Below, piece after piece: positions 23,305 to 31,996 of a stretch of DNA of 49,244 bases. The DNA is from Bacteroidota bacterium. GTDB lineage: Bacteria > Bacteroidota > Bacteroidia > Chitinophagales > Chitinophagaceae. Position 1 is the stretch's first letter. Each line of letters begins with the position of its first letter. The DNA is taken from NCBI GenBank assembly GCA_023429825.1, contig JAEZDC010000031.1, forward strand, positions 1-49,244, in the 5' to 3' direction. The notes under the pieces are model-generated. The model saw nothing but the letters and a program-made list of their open reading frames with translations. It had not been told where the DNA came from and made no database searches. The translations under genes and the position numbers were made by a program.

Positions 23305-24501
23305 TCAATCAAAACCCAGCGGCAGGGCTATACTGATCTTCAGGCCATTTTGTGTAGGTTTCGCTGTAATAAAGCCATTGTGTCTTTGAACGATCTTCTT
23401 GCACAAAGCGAGTCCGAAGCCTGAAGTTTCGGTAGCGAGATTCAACCGGGTGAACATGTCAAAGATATATTCATTGTATTGGGGTAAAATGCCGATGCCA
23501 TTATCTTCCACCTCTATTCGTGCATAATCAACATATTTATACTTGTCAGATACTTCTTTGTAGATATTGTCTCTATACGTAGTACCGCTGATCTTTATTC
23601 TCAACGGTTCATCTTTTTTTCTAAACGAAAAACAATTGTGCAATACCTCACGTAAAAGCACCTCTATCTTGGAACGATATCCATTGACTATAGGTAATTC
23701 ATCTATTGTAAGGGTAGCATCATCCACGGAGGTTTCCTTCCGCAGCTTTTCAAAAAAGCTGGTAGCCACTTCTGCAATATTTATGGCGCTGAGGGGCTCC
23801 GTTATGAGATCGATACTCACATATTGCTGGAGCTTCATTGTAAGTCCTCGTAAGCGTATTGCTTCGTTGGTCATCTTTTCCAGGTAGGGAAGTTGCTGAT
23901 CGGTCTTATCAGCAATATTATTTTTCAGAAGACCTATGAACATGAGCAGCTTTCTAACAGGCTCATGAAGATCATGCGACATTACCTTATTAAGGTATAG
24001 ATATTCTGTATTTACCTGTTTCAGTAACCGAAGCTGACGTTCAGATTCGGCAAGTTGCAGCTCTAACTGATCGGTTAACCTGTTCAGTGTTTCATTCTTT
24101 TTGATCGCCTCTTCCGCGGAACGTTTTGCTTCCAATATCTCGTCTTCATATTTCCTGCGCTGCTTAACAGGAATGAACACACAATATTTTATCTCATCTT
24201 CTTCACTGGCGTTTGCAACAACGGGAATGTGTGTTCCGTCTTTTGCTTTCAATGAAAGAAACACTTCTTCAGCCTTCCCATGTAATTTGATAAGTGGGAA
24301 TAAATGTGTTTGATAAAATATTTTACTCGAAACCGTAAATAGCATTTCAATATGTACGCCGTGCAATTCCTTCTTATCATACCCGAGCAGCTTACTCAAA
24401 TGATCATTTACAAAGTGCAGTTTACCGTCATCGTCAAAACTGACGATGCCTGCGGGCACTACGTCTGCCATATGTTTCATAACTGGTGGCGGAGCTTGCA
24501 T
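23305..24501 (-). CDS. PAS-domain sensor histidine kinase paired with an RsbQ-like protein
   Basis: The 398-residue soluble kinase has an N-terminal PAS domain (about 8-115). It includes G-I-V-S-F-D-D-D-G-K-L-H-F-V-N, G-Y-D-K-K-E-L-H-G and the segment I-F-Y-Q-T-H-L-F-P-L near 61-70. A coiled linker (115-170) leads to HisKA with H176 in V-M-S-H-D-L-H-E-P-V. The HATPase has its N-box at E-V-L-H-N-C-F-S-F-R, G1 at E-D-N-G-I-G-I and G2 at G-F-G-L-A-L. It starts 2 bp after the rsbQ-like gene. In Bacillus, RsbQ activates the PAS-phosphatase RsbP; here the PAS output is a kinase. The likely phosphorylation target is the divergent single-domain regulator at 25.4 kb. That wiring is inference. Confidence 0.9.
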   Translation of the reverse strand: MQAPPPVMKHMADVVPAGIVSFDDDGKLHFVNDHLSKLLGYDKKELHGVHIEMLFTVSSKIFYQTHLFPLIKLHGKAEEVFLSLKAKDGTHIPVVANASEEDEIKYCVFIPVKQRRKYEDEILEAKRSAEEAIKKNETLNRLTDQLELQLAESERQLRLLKQVNTEYLYLNKVMSHDLHEPVRKLLMFIGLLKNNIADKTDQQLPYLEKMTNEAIRLRGLTMKLQQYVSIDLITEPLSAINIAEVATSFFEKLRKETSVDDATLTIDELPIVNGYRSKIEVLLREVLHNCFSFRKKDEPLRIKISGTTYRDNIYKEVSDKYKYVDYARIEVEDNGIGILPQYNEYIFDMFTRLNLATETSGFGLALCKKIVQRHNGFITAKPTQNGLKISIALPLGFD

Positions 24502-24503
24502 CC

Positions 24504-25319
24504 TTAATTAAGATTGAGGCGCTGCAGGTAATCTTTCATTACTGTTATTGTTTCTTCAGGCGCACTCATGTGCGGGCAATGGCCTGTTGCTTTTAATATT
24601 TTTAAAGTGCTGTGCGGCATATTCTGGTGAAGATATTCTCCCACCTGGCCAGGTGCTATAATGTCTTCTGAGCATTGCATGATGAGCGCAGGATGTTTAA
24701 CTTTTTTCAGATCTGATCTATTGTCAGAAAAGAAAGTGGCTTCAGCAAAACGCCTTGCTATTATCGGGTCTGTGCTACAAAAGCTGTCTTTCAATTCACC
24801 AGCAAGTTCAGGGCGGTCATCATTCTTCATAATGGCAGGGGCCAGGAAGTTCGCCCAACCAATATAGTTCGTTTCCATTGTAGTGAGCAGTTCTTCTATG
24901 TCTTTACGATCGAATCCGCCTAAATATTCAGGAAGATCATTGATGTATCGTGGAGAAGGACCCACGAGCACGAGTTTGCTAAAATATTCCGGCTCTTTTA
25001 TGGAGGCGAGGATACCAATCACTGCGCTTACAGAATGGCCTACAAAAATGCTACCTGTAGCATTCGTAGCCTTACAGATATCGAGAACATCTTCAGCATA
25101 TCCATTCAAGTCGCTATAACGTTCGGGGTTGTATGCACTTAAGTCGGACTTTCCTGAACCAACATAATCGAACAGTATAATTTTATAATCATTTTCGAAG
25201 GCAGGATATACATATCTCCACATATTCTGATCACACCCGAAACCGTGAGCGAAGATCATTGGCGTAGTGCCCTTGCCTAATACCTTAACATTGTTTCTCT
25301 TAAGAATATCCTGGTGCAT
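24504..25319 (-). CDS. rsbQ: RsbQ-like alpha/beta hydrolase (sensor activator)
   Basis: The 271-residue protein closely follows Bacillus RsbQ along its length (F-A-H-G-F-G-C-D-Q, I-L-F-D-Y-V-G-S-G-K-S-D-L, S-T-D-P-I-I-A-R, D-I-I-A-P, G-H-C-P-H-M-S). The catalytic triad is intact at S96 (G-H-S-V-S), D219 and H247, the same residue numbers as I recall for Bacillus RsbQ. RsbQ-type proteins bind or hydrolyse a small hydrophobic ligand and activate a PAS-domain partner; they are relatives of plant KAI2/D14 receptors. The PAS kinase follows after 2 bp, so the two should work as one sensor unit. The gene name is used by homology; no sigma-B pathway is implied. Confidence 0.93.
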   Translation of the reverse strand: MHQDILKRNNVKVLGKGTTPMIFAHGFGCDQNMWRYVYPAFENDYKIILFDYVGSGKSDLSAYNPERYSDLNGYAEDVLDICKATNATGSIFVGHSVSAVIGILASIKEPEYFSKLVLVGPSPRYINDLPEYLGGFDRKDIEELLTTMETNYIGWANFLAPAIMKNDDRPELAGELKDSFCSTDPIIARRFAEATFFSDNRSDLKKVKHPALIMQCSEDIIAPGQVGEYLHQNMPHSTLKILKATGHCPHMSAPEETITVMKDYLQRLNLN

Positions 25320-25430
25320 AGCAGTGTAATTTTAAGGTTAATGTAAACGAAAATGGATAGACATTTGCTGTAATATTGGAGAGTAAACCTCCATTTTCTT
25401 TCCACAATAATAATACCACGTAGACACCTG

Positions 25431-25850
25431 ATGAAAAAAAAATGCAAGGTCATTATTACCGAGGATGATTATGATGACGCCGACTTCCTGAAAGATGCAC
25501 TACGTCAAAACCAATTCCAGGGGGATATAGAGCACATTGAAAACGGTGAAAAGCTAATGCGCCAATTATTAGCCTTAAAGCAAGAGAATCTATTACCGGA
25601 ACTCATCGTACTGGATCTGAATATGCCCTTTAAGAGTGGCTATGATGTATTGGTGGAAATGAAGAGTGATCCGCAACTGCAGAATATCCCGATTGCAGTA
25701 GTTACCGCCTCGATACGGAACGAGGATAAGACCTATTGCGATGAAAGAGGATGCAGTTTGTTTGAACGAAAACCCATATCGGTACATGAATACAGCGATA
25801 TCGCTTACAGGATCGTTCACTTGCTGAAAAGGCAATATAGTTATTGCTAA
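25431..25850 (+). CDS. Single-domain (CheY/Rcp1-like) response regulator
   Basis: The 139 residues form one receiver domain with an acidic pocket (T-E-D-D-Y-D-D), phospho-acceptor Asp in V-L-D-L-N-M-P (about residue 64), conserved Thr/Ala in V-V-T-A-S, and Lys in E-R-K-P. There is no DNA-binding domain, so it must act through protein partners or phosphotransfer. This subclass is typical of regulators encoded beside phytochrome-like or PAS kinases. It is divergent from the rsbQ-kinase pair across 111 bp, which makes it the obvious candidate partner. Confidence 0.9.
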   Translation: MKKKCKVIITEDDYDDADFLKDALRQNQFQGDIEHIENGEKLMRQLLALKQENLLPELIVLDLNMPFKSGYDVLVEMKSDPQLQNIPIAVVTASIRNEDKTYCDERGCSLFERKPISVHEYSDIAYRIVHLLKRQYSYC

Positions 25851-25890
25851 CCATGCTTCTTAGAAAGCAAATGCAGAATAAGTAGCAAGA

Positions 25891-26928
25891 TCATTTCAAT
25901 ATACCTTTCTCCACTTCATTAATGAACGTATCAATTGCGCTGAAATAATGCTCATCATCATCCCACATCGGAAAGTGTGCGCCATTAGGGCAGATATAGA
26001 CCTTAACCACGGTTTGCTTCATCATCTCTTTCATCGTGTGGTAAAATTCAGGCTGCAGAAAATCATTCTTTGCACCGAGCAGTAACGTTGGTGTTTTTAT
26101 TCGCATCAAGGCGGCGCGGTAATCAGCATCGAAAGGGTTAAAATGGTATTTCTCTATACTTTCGAAGCGTGCATGTTTCATATTTCGCATAAGTGGCTCC
26201 GGCATTTTACCTGTTTTACGATAATACATCGTCCTGGCGAAAAGACTATCGTTCGCTTTATTGAATTGTTTTGAAAGTAGTTTGGATTTTACTGTATCCT
26301 GCAGTGGCATGTTCCTGCTGATAGAATCGGCTTGAGACCTGTTAGTACTGAACATGGGGAGTTGTACCGTTTGCCGGCGAACCTCTCTGCCAATGCTGTC
26401 GATGATCGTACTCAAATACTGTGGATCACGGGAAAAAAAACCGGGTACGTTGGATAAGATCACTCCTTTTATATGATCACCATATTTAGCTGCATACAAC
26501 TCCGCGAGCATGCCTCCCCATGAGTGGCCTAGTAAATAGAAATCATCCAGCTTTAATCCTTTTCTTACCTCTTCCACTTCCTCTACAAACCGGTCCATGT
26601 TCCAAATAGTAGAATCGTCCGGCGTATCAGAATAATAAGATCCCAACTGATCGTAAAAATATATCGTCACGCCAAGTTGCTTAAGCTTCTCAGGGAAGTT
26701 TTCAAAATATTCATGGGTGTTCTCCGGCCCACCGTGTAGCAATAGCAGTTTGATCTTACCATTACCTATCTTCTGTGTAAACACTTTGTACTTCCCGTTA
26801 TACACAGGTATCATCTGCGTAGCAGCGGACGATGTTTTTGCATGATAAAAGCTGTCCTTTGTGGCCTGTGCCTGCAGGGTATTGAACAAGCAGGGAAAGA
26901 GGAGGATTATCAAAAATAGATATCGCAT
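25891..26928 (-). CDS. Secreted alpha/beta hydrolase, proline iminopeptidase-like (S33)
   Basis: The 345 residues include a signal peptide (about 1-21) and an S33-type hydrolase: oxyanion motif L-L-H-G-G-P-E (63-69), Y-D-Q-L-G (92-96), nucleophile S136 in L-L-G-H-S-W-G-G, and a late C-P-N-G-A-H-F-P with the catalytic His. H-G-G-P and the Y-D-Q-x-G motif are hallmarks of prolyl aminopeptidase-like enzymes, though the group also includes amidases and other esterases. It should act in the periplasm. It converges on the receiver gene with 40 bp between stops. Confidence 0.87.
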   Translation of the reverse strand: MRYLFLIILLFPCLFNTLQAQATKDSFYHAKTSSAATQMIPVYNGKYKVFTQKIGNGKIKLLLLHGGPENTHEYFENFPEKLKQLGVTIYFYDQLGSYYSDTPDDSTIWNMDRFVEEVEEVRKGLKLDDFYLLGHSWGGMLAELYAAKYGDHIKGVILSNVPGFFSRDPQYLSTIIDSIGREVRRQTVQLPMFSTNRSQADSISRNMPLQDTVKSKLLSKQFNKANDSLFARTMYYRKTGKMPEPLMRNMKHARFESIEKYHFNPFDADYRAALMRIKTPTLLLGAKNDFLQPEFYHTMKEMMKQTVVKVYICPNGAHFPMWDDDEHYFSAIDTFINEVEKGILK

Positions 26929-27217
26929 CTTTTAGATTTAAGACAGATCATTACTTCGGTATATCCAAATAAGTATTTCTGCTGCCTGCGAAATAACATG
27001 AACAATAGTACCGCCTTAGTGAGTAGTCCCCGAATAAAGGTGACCTTATAGATCAGCTACGCGACAATCATTCACATTCTTAGGACGTAAAATAATTCAT
27101 TTTGTTATAGCCCGCTGAGAATTTCGTGAGTGAGCCTCCGAGTGCCTCCAAAAGCAAAGACTTCCTTGCGGAAGCCTTTGGATAATTCACATGAGTACCG
27201 ATTATTGTTTGCTGCGC
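26929..27217. other. Intergenic gap with an imperfect hairpin
   Basis: No gene is supported. An imperfect stem (CCAAA...GACTTCC TTGC GGAAGCCTTTGG, about 27149-27180) ends 37 bp after the stop of the - strand beta-barrel gene and may be its terminator. The upstream half would hold the promoter of the S33 hydrolase gene. Confidence 0.3.
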
Positions 27218-29617
27218 TTATTGCACCTGGTCATCATTAGTCACACCTTTCTTTTTCGACACTGCTTCTTTGAGCTTACCAAAATTATAAGTAAGACCCA
27301 GTCCTACATTTCTGAACAAGATGGTATGCAGGTTCTCTGTAACGAAGAAATCATTCTCTGTTGCAAATCTCAGCTTTCTTTCTTCTTCAAAGAAGTTGGT
27401 AAAAGTTGCCGTTACCGTTAATTTATCCTTCAACATCTTGTAGCCGAGATTGAGGCTATAGAAATAGTTATCTGGGAAAGTGCTGTTGGGCATACGCAGC
27501 GGAACAAAATAACCACTGTTGGATGTGATGGTAAAGCGTGGCGTTGCTTTATAGCTGATATTAGCGTTCACATTACCCGCAACTGTATTGAAGAAGTCTG
27601 TTTGCAAACTATTACGGATACGTGCAAATCTTCCTGTGGCATTCACACCAAAGTTCCATTTTTTAACAGGTAGGTTGGAGACAAAGCCTAAAGTTAATTC
27701 TCTTATTTGCCCAGCATTTGCACCCGTAGTGGCAGTGATGCCGGTAGATGAGTTGAATGTTGGATTTTGTATAATAAGATTATTTGAAAAATTGAAGCCT
27801 GACTGGAAGGATATGAATTTACTTCCTTTAAATATCCTGTACTGAGCTGTGATACTGTGTATATATTGAGGCCCGAGGTTAGGATTACCATAACTGATGA
27901 ACAATGAATCGCTGTTGTTCACAAATGGGTTCAGGCTTTGTATAGAAGGCCTTCCCAATCTGAAAGTATAGGTAAGATTACCATTCATTGTTTTGCTGAA
28001 CTGCTTAGTCAATAGCACATTCGGGATCAGGTTGGTGTAGCGTTGTGTAACTTTTGTGCTGGTGCTGGTGAAGTCGCCATCCACACGTGTATGTTCTAAA
28101 CGTAAACCAAGACGTACCGAGAAAGCCTTGTAATTTTTGTTCACGGATGCATAAGCACTATACACATCCTGGTCGTAGGAAAATTTATTGCTATTGGTTG
28201 GATCAATCTGGTAAGCATCTGTTTTGTTGAATTTAACCTGGCTTCCAAAATCAGAATGCGCTCTTCTTAGGATACCTTTTACTCCTGCCTCCAATCGTGT
28301 CGTTTTGTTCAATGGCTCGATGAGATCAGACTGTACCGTGTATTCACTGTTGAATGCTTCACTATTGTTGAGGATAAAACGATCTGTGGATCCGATCTTT
28401 TGCTCACTTGCGTTGAAAGAATTTACCGTGTTGAACATTCCTGCAAAGCGAACAGTGAATTCTTTTTGAGGCTTTCCTTTGTATTTGCGGATATAGTCAG
28501 TACCAAATCCGTGCGATGGAACCGCTGTTCTGCTTTCAAGGTAATATGGATCTGTTACTGCGTTTCCGTTGGGAAATAAAGTATAGATACTGTAATCATT
28601 TACCTGTTCATTACGGTGCTTATTCAGGTTTCCATATACCACCAGCGTATTGGTACTATCCAGGTCGTAGGTCAATTCAAGATTGCCGGTGTTAAAGAAC
28701 ATATTTGTTTTCCTCTCACCCCCAACATCTCTTCTTGCAAAAGCTATTGCCTGTTCGGGCGTAGTAACAGCCATTTGCTGACTAGTCAGAGAAGGATTAC
28801 TCATCACGTTATACATCGCTGATATTCCCACTTTACCCGTCTTTAGGTTGAAGTTGAAACCTGCTGATCTATTACCAATAGTAGTTATGTTTGAATTGAC
28901 AGTTCCGTTATAACCTGCTAATTTTTTCTTGGTGATGATGTTGATGATACCGCCTACACCTTCTGCATCATATTTGGCAGAGGGAGAAGTGATCACTTCT
29001 ATTTTAGAGATCGTAGCACCAGGAAATGCTTTCAATGCATCCTTTACATTCTGTGAGAACAAAGCAGTCTCTCTTCCGTTCAATAGCACTTTAAAGTTTG
29101 TTTGCCCGTTCACCTGTATCGCTCCATCTCCATCCACATTTACAAAAGGTGTTTTGCGTAATATATCGCTGGCTGATTCTGATTTTGCTGCAGGATCTTC
29201 TTCTACATTATAAATGAGCCTGTCAGATTGTTGCTCTACCAAAGGCTTTGCAGCGGTAACGGTTACTCCGCCAAGGTTCTTTACAAAAGCTACTAATTGG
29301 ATGCTGCCTAAGTCTACATCCTGCCCTTCTACTTTTAAAGGCATAGGCTTTCTCCTGTAAGTGGCATGTGTGATCATTACTTTATACTTTCCGGGTACCA
29401 GCTTCATTTGAAATGCACCGTTTTGATCTGATACAACAGTTCGGGATATCTTTTTCTCCGGCTCTTGGAAATTGATCGTAGCTACTGCAACGGGTTTCGC
29501 TGAAGCACTATCCACTAACTTTCCGCTGATTTTAAACTCCTGTGCGTTGCCCCGAATAAATAAAACCAAGCAAAAGGAGAGAAGCAAGCTTAGCTTTAAC
29601 GTGTTACGATTCTTCAT
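27218..29617 (-). CDS. Outer-membrane beta-barrel protein, TonB-dependent receptor type
   Basis: The 799-residue protein has a signal peptide (ends about G-N-A-Q, residue 26), a CarboxypepD_reg-like Ig domain (about 29-110), and a plug-like domain (about 120-235) with V-T-A-A-K-P-L-V, I-L-R-K-T-P-F-V-N-V and A-E-G-V-G-G-I-I-N-I-I. The large beta-barrel ends V-G-L-G-L-T-Y-N-F-G. It fits the Bacteroidota 'outer membrane beta-barrel family' (OMP_b-brl_3), which looks like TonB receptors but has no SusD partner. The cargo is unknown. It is divergent from an OmpR-type two-component system across a 300-bp region with palindromes, so that system may control it. Confidence 0.9.
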   Translation of the reverse strand: MKNRNTLKLSLLLSFCLVLFIRGNAQEFKISGKLVDSASAKPVAVATINFQEPEKKISRTVVSDQNGAFQMKLVPGKYKVMITHATYRRKPMPLKVEGQDVDLGSIQLVAFVKNLGGVTVTAAKPLVEQQSDRLIYNVEEDPAAKSESASDILRKTPFVNVDGDGAIQVNGQTNFKVLLNGRETALFSQNVKDALKAFPGATISKIEVITSPSAKYDAEGVGGIINIITKKKLAGYNGTVNSNITTIGNRSAGFNFNLKTGKVGISAMYNVMSNPSLTSQQMAVTTPEQAIAFARRDVGGERKTNMFFNTGNLELTYDLDSTNTLVVYGNLNKHRNEQVNDYSIYTLFPNGNAVTDPYYLESRTAVPSHGFGTDYIRKYKGKPQKEFTVRFAGMFNTVNSFNASEQKIGSTDRFILNNSEAFNSEYTVQSDLIEPLNKTTRLEAGVKGILRRAHSDFGSQVKFNKTDAYQIDPTNSNKFSYDQDVYSAYASVNKNYKAFSVRLGLRLEHTRVDGDFTSTSTKVTQRYTNLIPNVLLTKQFSKTMNGNLTYTFRLGRPSIQSLNPFVNNSDSLFISYGNPNLGPQYIHSITAQYRIFKGSKFISFQSGFNFSNNLIIQNPTFNSSTGITATTGANAGQIRELTLGFVSNLPVKKWNFGVNATGRFARIRNSLQTDFFNTVAGNVNANISYKATPRFTITSNSGYFVPLRMPNSTFPDNYFYSLNLGYKMLKDKLTVTATFTNFFEEERKLRFATENDFFVTENLHTILFRNVGLGLTYNFGKLKEAVSKKKGVTNDDQVQ

Positions 29618-29673
29618 ATAAGTATTTTGGTTTTTAGAGGTCGTATTTCAACAAAATCACATTGACGGGTTTG

Positions 29674-29684
29674 TTGATATATCA
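29674..29684. promoter_or_regulatory. TTGATATATCA operator-like site
   Basis: A palindromic TGATATATCA core lies 57 bp upstream of the beta-barrel gene start. It shares its half-sites with the dyad at 29827-29846, on the other side of the divergent region. Confidence 0.4.
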
Positions 29685-29826
29685 GGAACAAAAGAAATGC
29701 GATGTGGGCTAAAGTATGGCTAACAGACCTTAATTAAGATAAATGAAAATAAATGTTAGATAAGAGGTAAGCTGCATAAAGAAATGACCCTATATCAAAG
29801 GACGGACGGTGGTGCTTATATCAACA

Positions 29827-29846
29827 ATTATTGACATATCAATAAT
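29827..29846. promoter_or_regulatory. ATTATTGA-CATA-TCAATAAT operator-like dyad
   Basis: A perfect 8-bp inverted repeat around CATA lies 72 bp upstream of the kinase start. Its centre (TTGACATATCAA) resembles the site at 29674. A separate 11-bp inverted pair, TTGTTGATATA (29671) and TATATCAACAA (29817), links the two ends. Candidate site for the adjacent regulator. Confidence 0.5.
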
Positions 29847-29917
29847 TTCAATCCATTATATAAATTCTGTTGGAGCGATCTTCGCTGCTGCTTACCTTTC
29901 ATTCTTAATTGCAATGA

Positions 29918-31291
29918 ATGAAACGATCCGCAGGAATAGCCTCATTACTGCTCCTTCTGTTTTTTCTATCCTTTAATAGCCTCCAGGTGTATCTCATCTT
30001 TGAACGCATTGAAGAGACAAAGAACAAGTATGGTTTTGCCTGTTCCGATGCATTACTTTCCACGCTGTTGGAATACAATAAGCGTAAGGGAGTTGACAGT
30101 GCTTCATTGCCGGGTCACGCATTGATCGCATATGCACCGAAAAAGATCGGTGTAAATCGCATCGATACGCAAACGGTACAATTGAGCGCTCCGCTTGCAT
30201 CGCTTGTAACAGACACCGTTGACCGGTCTTTCATAGAAACAGTTCTGAACAGCCCGGCTTTCCGGACAATGGACCTGCAACTGTTCGACAAACTTTTTCA
30301 GAAGGGACTTCGTTCAAAAAATATAAATGCGGAATATCGCCTTGATACAATAACAATACAGAGCAGAAGAACTGAGCGAGGATTGATGCAGGCCATGTGG
30401 ACACAAAAAAGAAATGAAGAATACGCTTACGCCATCAGGCCTGTGCGGATACCACAGTATGCCGGTTATGCCATTTTCGCCCAGCTAACATACGACCAGG
30501 CATTTTTGAGGAATGATCTCTTATGGCCCATGATCGCTTTTGCATTTATATTACTCATTGGTGATACGGCGCTGGTATTCGTATACAAAACCATCAGGCG
30601 GCAAAAAAGGATCAACGAACTGAAGACAGACTTTATCAATAATATCACTCATGAAATGAAAACGCCGATCACCATTGCATCAGCAGGGCTGCAAGCGCTG
30701 GAGCATCATGTACCGCAAGGTGAGCGTACCACTTTTTACCTCCAAACCAGTAAAAAACAATTGCACCTGTTAAATGATTTTGTTGAAAGGATACTCGATG
30801 CCGCAGTGCAGGACATCTCCGATCTTACATTGAAAAAAGAAAAGATAGATGTGCATGCGCTCTTTGGTGAGTTGATACAAAGTCATTCTGTTCTTCACAG
30901 AAAACCTGTCAATTTCCAGTTAACGGGAGAAAGCCCTGTGTACATAGATGGAGACCGGCTTCACCTTGAAACCACCTTTCATAACATTATAGACAACGCC
31001 ATCAAGTATTCCAACGGATCTGTGAACATTCATATAGATATTGGTGAAAATAACCGTGACTGTATCATTAAGATCCGGGATGATGGGAAGGGCATACCGC
31101 CGCAATTCATTAAGAACATTTTCGAAAAGTTTTTCCGGGTGCCGCAGGGTGACGCCCAGCCGATCAAAGGTTTCGGGCTTGGCCTACACTATGTGAACAG
31201 CATTGTGAAGAAACATTCGGGCCATATCACGGTGCATTCAAAATGGCAGTCAGGAACTGAATTTATTATAACGCTACCTAAGTACCTATGA
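29918..31291 (+). CDS. Membrane sensor histidine kinase (HisKA type)
   Basis: The 457-residue kinase has an N-terminal membrane helix (7-25), a periplasmic region of about 175 residues, and a second membrane helix (202-223). HisKA has H245 in N-N-I-T-H-E-M-K-T-P-I-T. The HATPase has its N-box at I-I-D-N-A-I-K-Y, G1 at R-D-D-G-K-G-I and G2 at G-F-G-L-G-L-H-Y-V. The periplasmic region is unrecognised and is the likely sensor. It overlaps the regulator gene by 4 bp. It lies between two beta-barrel protein genes, divergent from one and convergent with the other. Confidence 0.93.
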   Translation: MKRSAGIASLLLLLFFLSFNSLQVYLIFERIEETKNKYGFACSDALLSTLLEYNKRKGVDSASLPGHALIAYAPKKIGVNRIDTQTVQLSAPLASLVTDTVDRSFIETVLNSPAFRTMDLQLFDKLFQKGLRSKNINAEYRLDTITIQSRRTERGLMQAMWTQKRNEEYAYAIRPVRIPQYAGYAIFAQLTYDQAFLRNDLLWPMIAFAFILLIGDTALVFVYKTIRRQKRINELKTDFINNITHEMKTPITIASAGLQALEHHVPQGERTTFYLQTSKKQLHLLNDFVERILDAAVQDISDLTLKKEKIDVHALFGELIQSHSVLHRKPVNFQLTGESPVYIDGDRLHLETTFHNIIDNAIKYSNGSVNIHIDIGENNRDCIIKIRDDGKGIPPQFIKNIFEKFFRVPQGDAQPIKGFGLGLHYVNSIVKKHSGHITVHSKWQSGTEFIITLPKYL

Positions 31292-31977
31292 TACCTCTTT
31301 TACTGATAGAAGACCAGGTGGAGCTTTGCCAGATATTAAAAGATACGCTTGCACTTTATGACTTTGATGTAACGTATGCAACGAATGGAGACGATGGTTA
31401 CAATATATTCACGGAGCTCGATCCTAAAATAGTTGTTATCGATATCATGATGCCCGGCAGTGATGGCTTCAGTGCAGTGAAGCAGATCAGGGCAGTGAAT
31501 AAAGAGGTCCCGATCATCATGTTAACGGCAAAACCACTAACAGAAGATTTAGTAAAAGCATTTGAACTTGGCTGCAATGATTTCATCAGGAAGCCTTTCG
31601 TGATGGAAGAGTTGATCGCAAGGTTGAGGTCGTTCGCAAGAGTTACGGGCCATACGTCCCGCACTGCAGCACCTAATATGTACCGGCTGGGTAGTTTCAC
31701 TTTTAATCCATCCACGCATGAGCTGTCCAATGAATCCCATCGCTATCAGCTTTCTTATAAAGAAGTGGAATTGCTGAAGATGCTTTGCGAAGCGAAGTCG
31801 ACTGTTGTAGACCGGCAGGTATTGCTGGCGGAATTGTGGGGCAGCGATAATGCATTCAACAGTAAGACCATGAACGTGTATATCAACAGGCTCCGAAATT
31901 ACCTTGAGAGCGATAAGAGCGTAGAGATACTAACCATAAGAGGGTATGGGTATAAGTTGATAGAAAGGAGAGCTTAG
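31288..31977 (+). CDS. OmpR/PhoB-family response regulator
   Basis: The 229 residues comprise a receiver (about 3-118; D52 in I-D-I-M-M-P, K in I-R-K-P-F) and a winged-helix Trans_reg_C domain (about 132-226) with L-S-Y-K-E-V-E-L-L, L-A-E-L-W-G, V-Y-I-N-R-L-R and T-I-R-G-Y-G-Y-K-L. It is the partner of the overlapping kinase. The neighbouring beta-barrel gene on the - strand and the palindromes at 29674-29846 make local control plausible. It converges on the next gene with 19 bp between stops. Confidence 0.95.
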   Translation: MIPLLLIEDQVELCQILKDTLALYDFDVTYATNGDDGYNIFTELDPKIVVIDIMMPGSDGFSAVKQIRAVNKEVPIIMLTAKPLTEDLVKAFELGCNDFIRKPFVMEELIARLRSFARVTGHTSRTAAPNMYRLGSFTFNPSTHELSNESHRYQLSYKEVELLKMLCEAKSTVVDRQVLLAELWGSDNAFNSKTMNVYINRLRNYLESDKSVEILTIRGYGYKLIERRA

Positions 31978-31996
31978 TAATTGCAGATACCGGATG

